This document shows, piece after piece, positions 33,238 to 40,892 of a stretch of 42,423 nucleotides of DNA. The stretch is taken from the NCBI GenBank assembly GCA_031292665.1, contig JARLGR010000055.1, positions 1 through 42,423 on the forward strand, given 5' to 3'. A program made the translations under genes and the position numbers. Numbering within the stretch: the first letter of the stretch is position 1; every line of letters begins with the position of its first letter. The notes below the pieces were generated by a model. That model was not told where the DNA came from and did not search any database. It saw only the letters and a program-made list of their open reading frames with translations. The DNA is from Mycobacterium sp. (GTDB taxonomy: Bacteria; Actinomycetota; Actinomycetes; Mycobacteriales; Mycobacteriaceae).

Positions 33238-33620
33238 ATGCAGATTCGTGACTGGATCGATTCCAACGAGACGGCAGCGGTCCTGCACACTCCGGGATCC
33301 GGCTCGGCTTCGCCAGGCGCGGGCCAACCGGCTGGCAGACCCATCGCTTCTCCTCGGCCTCGCGCAGCGCGAGTTTATATAGATAAATGTCGCTGGTCGT
33401 CGACAAGAGTCTGCGGATCGGGTCGTCACCAGCTGGGCGGCTTCGTACCGGTCAACGGATCCGGGCCTACGTCGTCGGCGACGAGGTTGACTTCGACGAG
33501 GTCCGGGTCTGGGCCCGGGCGAGAACAATGGGCTTCAAGGTCCCCGACGAGTGGTTGCGGATCCCCGAGCTCCCTCGATCACCGGCGGGCAAGGTGCTGC
33601 GACGCACCCTGCCCACGTAA
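33238..33620 (+). pseudogene. acyl-CoA synthetase reduced to its two ends
   Basis: The start MQIRDWIDSNETAAVLHTPG is a typical ligase N-terminus; a frame change leads to RQARANRLADPSLLLGLAQR, the next conserved helix. After an AT-rich junction at about 33370-33395 (GTTTATATAGATAAATG) the C-terminal end follows: YVVGDEVDFDEVRVWARART, then MGFKVPDEWLRIPELP and the lysine motif SPAGKVLRRTLPT with a TAA at 33620. Only about 125 of some 500 codons remain. It begins 9 bp after the DUF35 stop, so it was the next gene in that operon. Confidence 0.75.
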
Positions 33621-33758
33621 GCACTATCGTGTGATCCCCTGTTGTGCAACGGCATCCGTGCGCGATGCCACCCTACCCTGAAATTTGAGGACGGGATCAT
33701 TGCTGTAGATGAACTAACGCCACTTCCTCCACAGCAGAGGTACCCTACGATAATCAGA

Positions 33759-33775
33759 TAACCATATATCGGATT
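33759..33775. promoter_or_regulatory. shared upstream motif D2, TAACCATATATCGGATT
   Basis: 16 of 17 positions match 8639-8655. It lies 72 bp before ATG 33847. On the minus strand it contains TATATGGTT, the same half-site as motif C2. Confidence 0.5.
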
Positions 33776-33846
33776 GCAGGGTCATCAACAGGGACTGCCG
33801 GGCGGGGACGCTGCGGTGCGGACCTGCGAGGAAAGTGGGTGTGAGG

Positions 33847-34989
33847 ATGAGGCGGTTGGTATTCGAGGCCGAGCACGAACAGCTGCGCGAGACGGCGCGG
33901 CAGTTCCTCGAGCGTGAGGTCGCGCCGTACGCCGAGAAGTGGGAACGCGAGCGCATCGTCGGCCGCTCGGCCTACGTCGCGGCGGCCAAGTACGGTCTGA
34001 TCGGATTCAACATGCCCGAGGAGTATGGGGGCGGCGGTTCGGATGACTTCCGGTTCAACGCCGTCGTCAACGAGGAGTTCGCGAAGTGGGGCAACGTCGT
34101 CCCCGCGCTGAGCCTGCAGAACGATGTCGTGGGCCCCTACTTCAGTACGCTGGCCAACGATGAGCAGAAGAAGCGATGGCTGCCGGGGATCATTAATGGC
34201 GAAACCATCGTGGCGATCGCGATGACCGAGCCGGGTGCCGGCAGCGATCTGGCCGGCATCCGCACCTCCGCGGTGCGCGACGGCGACGACTGGATCCTCA
34301 ACGGCTCCAAGACCTTCATCTCCTCCGGCATCAACTGCGATCTCGTCGTAGTCGTCACGCGCACCGACCCCGCGGCCGGGCACAAGGGATTCACACTGCT
34401 CGTGGTAGAGCGCGACATGGCGGGCTTTACCCGGGGGCGCAAGCTGGACAAGATGGGCCTGCCCTCACAAGACACCGCCGAATTGCATTTCGAGAACGTC
34501 CGGGTGTCGTCGGCCAATGTGCTCGGCGCCGAAGGTCGAGGGTTCTACCACCTGATGCACAACCTGCCCTCCGAGCGACTGTCGATCGCGATCTCCGCCG
34601 TCGCCGGCGCGCGCGAGACCTGGCGACAGACCCTGCAGTACGTCAAGGACCGCAAAGCATTTGGACAGCCGATCGGCAGCTTCCAACACAACCGCTTCGT
34701 GATGGCCGAGCTCGACACCGAGCTCGAGATCGCCGAGCAGTACATCGACCGGTGTCTGACCGCGGTGCTGGACAACGAGTTGACGGCGGTGGAAGCTGCC
34801 AAAGCCAAGTGGTGGTGCACCGAGCTTGCCAAGAAGGTCGTCGACGCCTGCGTGCAGCTACACGGCGGCTACGGCTACATGAACGAGTACCGGGTGGCGC
34901 GCGACTACGTCGACACCCGCATCATGACCATCTTGGGTGGCACCACCGAGATCATGAAGGACCTGATCGGCCGCGACCTCGGTCTGTGA
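33847..34989 (+). CDS. acyl-CoA dehydrogenase, LCAD/IVD-like
   Basis: A 380-residue dehydrogenase with AIAMTEPGAGSDLAGIRTSA, LNGSKTFISSGINCDLVVVV, RKAFGQPIGSFQHNRFVMAE and QLHGGYGYMNEYRVARDY. The MCAD Glu position is Gly (LGGTTEIMKDLIGRDLGL), but Glu243 in NLPSERLSIA is in the place used as base by long-chain and isovaleryl-CoA dehydrogenases, so it should be active. Starts at GTG 33835 or GTG 33841 are also possible, with GCGAGGAAA upstream. The hotdog thioesterase follows after 40 bp. Motif D2 upstream links its control to the dead synthetase at 8725. Confidence 0.9.
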   Translation: MRRLVFEAEHEQLRETARQFLEREVAPYAEKWERERIVGRSAYVAAAKYGLIGFNMPEEYGGGGSDDFRFNAVVNEEFAKWGNVVPALSLQNDVVGPYFSTLANDEQKKRWLPGIINGETIVAIAMTEPGAGSDLAGIRTSAVRDGDDWILNGSKTFISSGINCDLVVVVTRTDPAAGHKGFTLLVVERDMAGFTRGRKLDKMGLPSQDTAELHFENVRVSSANVLGAEGRGFYHLMHNLPSERLSIAISAVAGARETWRQTLQYVKDRKAFGQPIGSFQHNRFVMAELDTELEIAEQYIDRCLTAVLDNELTAVEAAKAKWWCTELAKKVVDACVQLHGGYGYMNEYRVARDYVDTRIMTILGGTTEIMKDLIGRDLGL

Positions 34990-35029
34990 CTTCGATCGGC
35001 AGGCAGCGGTCCGAGTACAAGGAGGTTAG

Positions 35030-35887
35030 GTGGGCAACGACGCCTATGGCGACATCAGGACGGTAACCGCCGAAGAGCACTGGAAGCACTTCGAGAAGTC
35101 CTGGCGGGCACTGAAAAGCTATACCTACCTCGGCAAGACGACGCCACACCTGGATGCCGGCGTCGACAAGGAAGCGATGCCGCTGCGCCACGATATGCGC
35201 AATTCATCGGGCGGTATCACGGCGAGCCCGTTGACGATCCTGGCGCCCGAACCCTGGTGGCGCGACGACGAATGCGTGCCCGCACCGGTGACGATGAGCT
35301 ACGACATCCTCGATCCCGCCTACGACGTCACCCGCCTGGAGGTCATTCGCGACGTGATTAGCGTGGGGCGCACCATGGGCTTCAGCCGTGCCCGCATCGT
35401 CGACGCCGCCGACCACAGCCGGGTCATCGCGATCTCGACGGGCAGCGGGGTGAGCCTGGGTGATGTCCCGCCCGGCTTCTACCCGGTGGACAACCCGATC
35501 GATGACCTGGCCGACACACTGGATCTGCCGCCGCTGCGCGAGGTGTTCGGCATCCGCAAACGCGCGGACGGCACGCTGGAAATCCCGAAGGTGACACCTG
35601 AGATCGCCTCCCCGCACTCGGCGCTGCACCAGGGCCCGATCAACATCGCCTTTGAAGCGGCGATGACCGACCAACTCGAACGGATCCTCGGCACCATGGA
35701 CCTGCAGATCGAGCAGTACACGGTGATGTTCGTCCGGGCGGGCTATATCGGCCCGTTCGTGTCGGACGCCGTCGTGGTCAACCCGCGCGGGCCGCGCTTC
35801 GGCGTCGAGGCCACCATGATTGACGAAGCCGGCGACGGCCGCATCATCGCCACCGCCTCAGCGGCGTTCCGCCGCGTCACTGATTGA
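35030..35887 (+). CDS. two-hotdog thioesterase-like protein
   Basis: A 285-residue protein starting at GTG 35030, fixed by AAGGAGG at 35019-35025. It has two hotdog halves: one with MRNSSGGITASPLTILAPEP and EVIRDVISVGRTMGFSRARI, the other with HQGPINIAFEAAMTDQLERI and VVNPRGPRFGVEATMID. This is the PaaI-type double-hotdog layout, so acyl-CoA hydrolysis is the likely activity. It resembles in organisation, but not closely in sequence, the dead thioesterase at 6870-7692. It is in a two-gene operon with the LCAD-like dehydrogenase and may release a dead-end acyl-CoA. Confidence 0.75.
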   Translation: MGNDAYGDIRTVTAEEHWKHFEKSWRALKSYTYLGKTTPHLDAGVDKEAMPLRHDMRNSSGGITASPLTILAPEPWWRDDECVPAPVTMSYDILDPAYDVTRLEVIRDVISVGRTMGFSRARIVDAADHSRVIAISTGSGVSLGDVPPGFYPVDNPIDDLADTLDLPPLREVFGIRKRADGTLEIPKVTPEIASPHSALHQGPINIAFEAAMTDQLERILGTMDLQIEQYTVMFVRAGYIGPFVSDAVVVNPRGPRFGVEATMIDEAGDGRIIATASAAFRRVTD

Positions 35888-36058
35888 GATAACCCTCAAC
35901 TTCTCAGCGACATCCTCTTCAGACCGCCTCTGCGCACGTGGGTGCGAGTCGGTGGCCGACAGCGATCTGCACCCCGAGTCACCGTGCGCTGCAGCGCAAT
36001 CACTTCGCCACCGGACACCGTCCCTAAAATTGAGGACTTTCGGCCCCTAGCGACCCAC

Positions 36059-36082
36059 AAACTTGACACTATTGTCAAGTTT
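36059..36082. promoter_or_regulatory. predicted operator A3, perfect 24-bp palindrome touching a start codon
   Basis: Arms AAACTTGACA and TGTCAAGTTT around CTAT, with no mismatch. The right arm ends 1 bp before ATG 36084, so a bound protein would block transcription start or early elongation directly. This is the best example of the A family. Confidence 0.7.
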
Positions 36083-36083
36083 T

Positions 36084-37292
36084 ATGACCGAGACTGCGGC
36101 ATTGCCGACGCGACAGCGACTCGACTACGCCATCAGCGACGCCGACCAACACGTGTATGAGAGCGCCGAAATGATCGCCGAGTATCTGGACCCGGCGTTT
36201 CGGCACAACTTCCAGCTGATCCAGATCAACGGGCGAACGACGCTGATGCTGAACGAGCGGCTTTACCGGCTGGTGCCCAATCCGACCTACGACCCCGTCG
36301 CGCGACCGGGCTCGATGGTCGACTATTTCCGCGGTAACAACCCGCAGGGCCGCTCGCTCAAGGAGATCTGCGGACCGTTGCAGCCTTTCGATCCGGCCTT
36401 CCGGTATCGGGAGCCGCGGCTGCGCGTGCTCGAACAGCAGGGCGTGGACTTCGTGTGGATGCTGCCGACCCTGGCGTTGGGGCTAGAGGAGATGCTCTGG
36501 GAGACCCCGGCAGCGCTCGCCGGCTGTGCTCGGGCGATCAATCGATGGGCGGCCGAGGAATGGACCTTCAACATCGACGATCGGGTGCACTTCGCCGGTG
36601 TGCTGTCCTTCATCGACCCGGTCGCGGCCGAGGCGGAACTAGACCAGCTGCTCGAGGCGGACTGCCGGCTGATCGCCATGCGGCCCGCGCCGGTGCGCCT
36701 ACCGGGAATCCGTCGCTCGATCGGCGACCCGCTTTACGACCGCGTCTGGGCAAAGATCGCCGAATCCGGTGCGGTGGTTGCCTTCCACGCCGCCGACACC
36801 GGCTACGGCGACATGGTCGAACGCTGGGGTGAGGGTGGCCGGATGGAAGGTCAGAAGTCCTCGGCACTCGGAGAGATCATGGGTGTGCACACCGACCGCC
36901 CGATCTATGACACCCTGGCGGCGCTGGTCAGCCACGGTGTTTTCGACCGACACCCCAAACTCAAGGTCGCTGCGGTCGAACTCGGCGCCGGTTGGGTCCC
37001 CGAACTGTTCCGCAAGATGCGTATCGCCTACGGAAAGATGCCGCAGGCCTTCGGATTCCGTGACCCGTCGGACACCCTGCGTGATCACGTCTGGGTGATG
37101 CCGTTCTACGAGGACCAGCTGCAGCCGGTCGTGGACTGCATAGGCGTGGATCGGATCATCTACGGCTCGGATTACCCGCATCCGGAGGGCTTCGCCGATC
37201 CGCAGGAGTATGCCGCGGAGCTGACCGGATTCTCTGACGCCGACCAGCGAAAGATTATGCGGGAGAACCTGCGTGCCCTGTCGTTACGTTAG
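36084..37292 (+). CDS. amidohydrolase family 2 protein (ACMSD-like)
   Basis: A 402-residue metal-dependent hydrolase or decarboxylase. Metal-site segments are YAISDADQHVYESAEMI (Asp19-x-Asp21-x-His23), VVAFHAADTGYGDMV in the middle and DRIIYGSDYPHPEGFADP near the end, where the Asp is the catalytic base in this family. ATG 36084 (MTETAALPTRQRLD) is chosen; the frame is open from a TTG at 36063, but that lies inside palindrome A3. No Shine-Dalgarno sequence precedes it, so leaderless translation is possible. Its operator ties it to the Rieske gene and the crotonase operon, so it may open a ring produced after hydroxylation, or decarboxylate a ring-cleavage product (inference). Confidence 0.88.
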   Translation: MTETAALPTRQRLDYAISDADQHVYESAEMIAEYLDPAFRHNFQLIQINGRTTLMLNERLYRLVPNPTYDPVARPGSMVDYFRGNNPQGRSLKEICGPLQPFDPAFRYREPRLRVLEQQGVDFVWMLPTLALGLEEMLWETPAALAGCARAINRWAAEEWTFNIDDRVHFAGVLSFIDPVAAEAELDQLLEADCRLIAMRPAPVRLPGIRRSIGDPLYDRVWAKIAESGAVVAFHAADTGYGDMVERWGEGGRMEGQKSSALGEIMGVHTDRPIYDTLAALVSHGVFDRHPKLKVAAVELGAGWVPELFRKMRIAYGKMPQAFGFRDPSDTLRDHVWVMPFYEDQLQPVVDCIGVDRIIYGSDYPHPEGFADPQEYAAELTGFSDADQRKIMRENLRALSLR

Positions 37293-37302
37293 CGTCAGCT
37301 CT

Positions 37303-37325
37303 CCGTGCTCCGGCCTCGAGCACGG
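37303..37325 (+). terminator. hairpin terminator after the second amidohydrolase
   Basis: A perfect 8-bp stem CCGTGCTC / GAGCACGG with a 7-nt loop, 10 bp after the stop codon. Confidence 0.5.
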
Positions 37326-37701
37326 TGGAGTGTGAGAAGGACTTCAGCCCGAACACCAATGCTGAAGGTTCAGCCTGCCAGCGCGCGGACTGCCCCGTAT
37401 CCCGCCACCTTGGGCGCCTGCGCAGACCGGCATCGGGACAACCGCAGTTGCGAACAGTTGCGACGTCGATGTGCTTTGAATCGCGCTGGGAATCCTGGAG
37501 GCTCCCTGACACGATCGCAGGACAAGGAATACCTGGGCGTGGTCAAGCCGGACTTCTTAGCCACCGGCAAGCAGGCAGGAGGGTGCACGCGCCTTTCTGG
37601 AGAAGCGCACGCCGAATTTCGATGCCTCGCGCCGATCCGGTCGCCGCAGCGCTGCGTCTCACGCCTCGGATGCGGGCCGGAGACGGTTCGGCGGTGGGCA
37701 G
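37326..37701. other. gene-poor stretch holding crotonase and transposase scraps
   Basis: No intact gene. At 37591-37626 the sequence reads AFLEKRTPNFDA, the usual C-terminal end of enoyl-CoA hydratases, without the rest of the gene in readable form. At 37653-37703 another frame gives CVSRLGCGPETVRRWAE, resembling the HTH of IS3-type OrfA proteins. Both are short matches and only suggestive; together they mark an old rearrangement just before the operators of the crotonase operon. Confidence 0.35.
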
Positions 37702-37703
37702 AG

Positions 37704-37719
37704 TTGACAATAATGTCGA
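37704..37719. promoter_or_regulatory. predicted operator A4, TTGACA-ATAA-TGTCGA
   Basis: Arms extend to AGTTGACA / TGTCGACT with one mismatch. It lies 169 bp before the crotonase start at 37888 and 90 bp from A5, so two dimers could act together. Confidence 0.6.
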
Positions 37720-37793
37720 CTTTTAATGCTGAAGCTCTGAACAGGACAAATTGCACTGACATGGTTGAGTCCACCACGATGCTGAGCACATAC

Positions 37794-37809
37794 TTGACAA
37801 CGTCGTCAG
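37794..37809. promoter_or_regulatory. predicted operator A5, TTGACA-ACGT-CGTCAG, overlapping a -35 box
   Basis: The left half is perfect and the right half has two mismatches to TGTCAA. Its TTGACA could be a -35 box, with TAGGAT (37819-37824) as -10 at 19-bp spacing, which would place the crotonase promoter under direct control of the bound factor. Confidence 0.5.
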
Positions 37810-37887
37810 ATAGCGGGCTAGGATGCCCTTAGACCATGCCGACAGACGCTCGTACCGGTCGCAGACCGCGCCATAAGTGGGGAGCAC

Positions 37888-38691
37888 ATGCACAATCCAT
37901 TCGAGCCTGAGTTGCTGATCGAGGAGCGCGACGCCATTCGAGTGGTCACCCTCAACCGCCCGGAAGCGTTGAACGCGACCAACGAACCCCTGCACATCGC
38001 GCTGCAGTCGGTTTGGCGCCACCTCGCCGCCGACGAGGAAGCGCGGGCGGTGGTGTTGACCGGAGCGGGTCGGGCGTTCAGCGCCGGCGGCGACTTCCAG
38101 CACTTCGTCGAACTCTGGGACGACCGGCCCCGGCGCCGTCGCGAGATCGAGGGCGCCCGGCGGCTGTTGACCGAGATGGTCGACTTCCCGCTGCCCGTCG
38201 TGGCCGCGGTCAACGGTCCCGCCGTGGGCCTGGGTTGCAACCTCGCCGTGCTCAGCGATGTGGTGCTGATCGCCGAGAGCGCCTACATGGCCGACCCGCA
38301 CGTGAGCGTCGGTCTCACCGCCGCCGACGGCGGCGCCCCGACCTGGCCGCTGCTGATGAGCATGTTGCGGGCCAAGGAGTACCTGCTCACCAGTGAGCCC
38401 ATCCCGGCCGAACAAGCCGTGGCGCTGGGGCTGGCCAACCGGGTGGTGCCCGACGCGGACCTGCTCGATCAGGCGCTGGCCGTGGCGCAGCGGATCGCCA
38501 AACTGCCCCCGCAGGCGGTGCAGAGCACCAAGCGGGCCCTCAACATGCACATCAAGCGGGCGGTGGCCGGGGTGCTGGAGTACGCGCTGTCCGAGGAGTA
38601 CGACTCGTTCGAGACCGCCGAGCACCAGGCGTTGGTCACCCGCTTCCTGGAACGGTCGGCGGCCAGGGCGGCGGAAGCGAAGTCGTCATAG
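37888..38691 (+). CDS. enoyl-CoA hydratase/isomerase family protein
   Basis: A 267-residue crotonase with VVTLNRPEALNATNEPLHIA, the oxyanion segments FSAGGDFQHFVELWDD and NGPAVGLGCNLAVLSD, and the active-site stretch ADPHVSVGLTAADGGAPTWP. There, Asp replaces the first hydratase Glu and AADGG replaces PGAGG, again closer to isomerase or special-function crotonases than to a standard hydratase. GGGGAGCAC precedes the ATG. It is the first gene of a tightly packed operon (its stop shares one base with the GTG of the next gene) under operators A4 and A5. Confidence 0.88.
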   Translation: MHNPFEPELLIEERDAIRVVTLNRPEALNATNEPLHIALQSVWRHLAADEEARAVVLTGAGRAFSAGGDFQHFVELWDDRPRRRREIEGARRLLTEMVDFPLPVVAAVNGPAVGLGCNLAVLSDVVLIAESAYMADPHVSVGLTAADGGAPTWPLLMSMLRAKEYLLTSEPIPAEQAVALGLANRVVPDADLLDQALAVAQRIAKLPPQAVQSTKRALNMHIKRAVAGVLEYALSEEYDSFETAEHQALVTRFLERSAARAAEAKSS

Positions 38692-39866
38692 TGACCTCAA
38701 GCATCGCCGCAGCGCGCCCGGAGCTGGCCGCCGACGTATCCGCGTACCGGCGCGCCGTGCGTGGCTACGTCGGGCAGCAGCCGGCGCTGCAGCGGTGGCG
38801 CAACTCCTGCTACCCCTCGACCGAGACGCACATGACCGAGCATGCCGCGCTGATGGCGCAGCTGTTCGAGGGCGGCTGGAATCGCTACGGCTGGCCCGTC
38901 GAGGCCGGCGGGTTCGGCGGCGACGAGCGGCATCGCGCCGTGCTGTACGACGAACTGAGCGCGGCGGGTGTCGACGTACCCGAGCAGCAGATGCTGCTGG
39001 AGACGCTGGGGCCGGCGGTACTGCGGTTCGCACCGGCGCTGGGCGCGCAGTTTTTGCCCGGCTATCTCGCCGGGGAGGAATGGTGGGCCCAGTCGTTCTC
39101 CGAGCCCGAGGCCGGCAGCGATCTGGCCGGGCTGCGCTGCCGGGCCCGCCGGCAGGGTGATCACTATGTGCTGTCCGGCCAGAAGATCTGGACCAGCCAC
39201 GGGGCCACGGCCCGGCGCCTGATCTGCCTGGTGCGGACCGGGTCGCTGGAAAGCCGGCACCGCGGGCTGACAATGGTGATGGTCGATTCCGACACGCCCG
39301 GTGTCCAGATCCGTCCGATCGCGATGGCCAGCGGCCAGAACGAACTGTCCGAGGTTTTCTTCGATGACGCCGAGGTGCCCGCATCCCGCCTCCTCGGCGA
39401 TGAGGGCCAAGGCTGGCAGGTCGCGATGTTTCTACTGCAGTTCGAACGGGCGATGTACGCCTGGTTGAGCGCCACCGTCGCTGCTCGCAAGCTGCGGGAG
39501 TTGCGCGACGCCGTCGACGAACTGCCCGACGGCGGCGTGCGCCGGCTCGGGCAGTGCTACACCGACATCGCCACGCTCAAGGCGCGCAGCGCCAATACGG
39601 TCCGCCGGCTGGCCGCCGGGGACACCGTCGGTCCGGAAGCCAGCGTGGACAAGATCCTGCTGGCCACCGTCGAGACCGGCCTGCACGACGCCGCCCGCGA
39701 CCTGTTGCCCGGCGAATTCCTCTTCGGCGAGGGTCCGCTGGCGGCGCGATGGCGCGACGACTGGTGGTACAGCCGGGCCTCGACGGTCATGGGCGGGTCC
39801 GCCGAAGTGCAACGGGGCATCATCGCCGACCGAGTGTTGAACCTGCCCACGGAACGGACCACATGA
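38691..39866 (+). CDS. acyl-CoA dehydrogenase, alpha-type subunit
   Basis: A 391-residue dehydrogenase starting at GTG 38691, directly coupled to the crotonase. It shows QSFSEPEAGSDLAGLRCRAR, SGQKIWTSHGATARRLICLV, EVFFDDAEVPASRLLGDEGQ and STVMGGSAEVQRGIIADRVLNLP. The catalytic Glu of MCAD is replaced (GGSAE), as in alpha subunits of heterotetrameric enzymes. The beta-type gene follows with a 4-bp ATGA overlap, so the two almost certainly form one alpha2beta2 enzyme. Such enzymes act on CoA esters of large cyclic substrates with shortened side chains (family knowledge from steroid catabolism). Confidence 0.92.
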   Translation: MTSSIAAARPELAADVSAYRRAVRGYVGQQPALQRWRNSCYPSTETHMTEHAALMAQLFEGGWNRYGWPVEAGGFGGDERHRAVLYDELSAAGVDVPEQQMLLETLGPAVLRFAPALGAQFLPGYLAGEEWWAQSFSEPEAGSDLAGLRCRARRQGDHYVLSGQKIWTSHGATARRLICLVRTGSLESRHRGLTMVMVDSDTPGVQIRPIAMASGQNELSEVFFDDAEVPASRLLGDEGQGWQVAMFLLQFERAMYAWLSATVAARKLRELRDAVDELPDGGVRRLGQCYTDIATLKARSANTVRRLAAGDTVGPEASVDKILLATVETGLHDAARDLLPGEFLFGEGPLAARWRDDWWYSRASTVMGGSAEVQRGIIADRVLNLPTERTT

Positions 39867-40870
39867 GCACCGCACCGACACCGGGATTCGACGCCGCGAC
39901 CCGCGACGAGATCGCCGCCTCGCTGCGGGAGCTGTTCGAGAAGCGGACCGGAGCCCAGGACATCGCGCCGCTGCTCGCCGAGCTGGGCTGGGCCGACGTT
40001 CTGGCCGAGGATCCCGCCACCGCGGTCACGCTGCTTTTCACCGAACACGGTCGGGCACTGGCCTCTTCGCGCGCGTTGGACGACGTCATCCTGGCCGAGC
40101 TGGCCGACGTCCTGCCGTCCGATCGCCGCCGGGCGGTGATTTATCCGCATCCACCGGAGGGATCGGTGGCGCTGCGCTGCGACGAGCCGATCGTCGGGCT
40201 CAGCCTCGGGCCGCTCACCGACATCGACGACGCCGTGCTCGCCGCGAGCCGGCCCGGCGGATCGGTCGGACTCGTCGCGCTACCCGCGGCCGACGTGTGC
40301 GTGTCGGCCGAACCCCTGGGGGGCTTCGACTTCGACAGCGGCTGGCGGATCGTAACTGCCGTGCTGGCCAAGGATGTCGAGGCCGTCTGCGCGGGACACG
40401 CGTGGGATCGGGCCGTGGCGGCCGGACGCCGTGCCCTGGCGGCCGAAATTCTCGGGGTCTGTGACACCGCACTTGACCTGGTGAGCGCGCACGCCGCGGC
40501 CCGGGTCCAGTTCGGACGTCCGATCGGCTCGTTTCAGGCTGTCCGCCACCGGCTTTCGGAGGCCTACGTCGCCATGGCCGGCGCCCGATCGGTGCTCGAC
40601 AACGCTTACACCCTCGCGGGATGCGACGCAGAGGTGTGGGCGGCGCTGATCGCCAAGATCCGCGCCGGGCACGCGCAAGCGGTGCTGATGCGCCATGCGG
40701 TGCAGGTGTTCGGTGCGATCGGCCTGACCAGGGAAAGCGACATCCACCGATACGTCGAGCGCGCCGCCGCGCTGGACGCACTCCTCGGTGGTCACCAAGC
40801 CCTCACCGAAGTCGTCGGCAGCGCATTTCTGGATGGCGATGAGGTGGACGCGGCGTTCGAGATGCTGTGA
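39863..40870 (+). CDS. acyl-CoA dehydrogenase, beta-type subunit
   Basis: A 335-residue partner of the preceding subunit, starting at ATG 39863 inside its stop codon. The N-terminal half is divergent; the C-terminal half has AHAAARVQFGRPIGSFQAVR, HRLSEAYVAMAGARS and the beta-type motif VQVFGAIGLTRESDIHRYVE, where TRES replaces the TWEH of the other beta subunits but keeps the Glu that is the probable base. The reading frame is open upstream across the alpha gene, but similarity begins here. It is the last gene of the operon and faces a convergent crotonase 22 bp away. Confidence 0.9.
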   Translation: MSTAPTPGFDAATRDEIAASLRELFEKRTGAQDIAPLLAELGWADVLAEDPATAVTLLFTEHGRALASSRALDDVILAELADVLPSDRRRAVIYPHPPEGSVALRCDEPIVGLSLGPLTDIDDAVLAASRPGGSVGLVALPAADVCVSAEPLGGFDFDSGWRIVTAVLAKDVEAVCAGHAWDRAVAAGRRALAAEILGVCDTALDLVSAHAAARVQFGRPIGSFQAVRHRLSEAYVAMAGARSVLDNAYTLAGCDAEVWAALIAKIRAGHAQAVLMRHAVQVFGAIGLTRESDIHRYVERAAALDALLGGHQALTEVVGSAFLDGDEVDAAFEML

Positions 40871-40892
40871 CCGAACCTGTACGCGCCGCCGG

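Noticed and set aside
36063..36083. TTG at 36063 as start of the second amidohydrolase
   Set aside because: It is part of the perfect palindrome A3; ATG 36084 is adjacent and gives a normal start.
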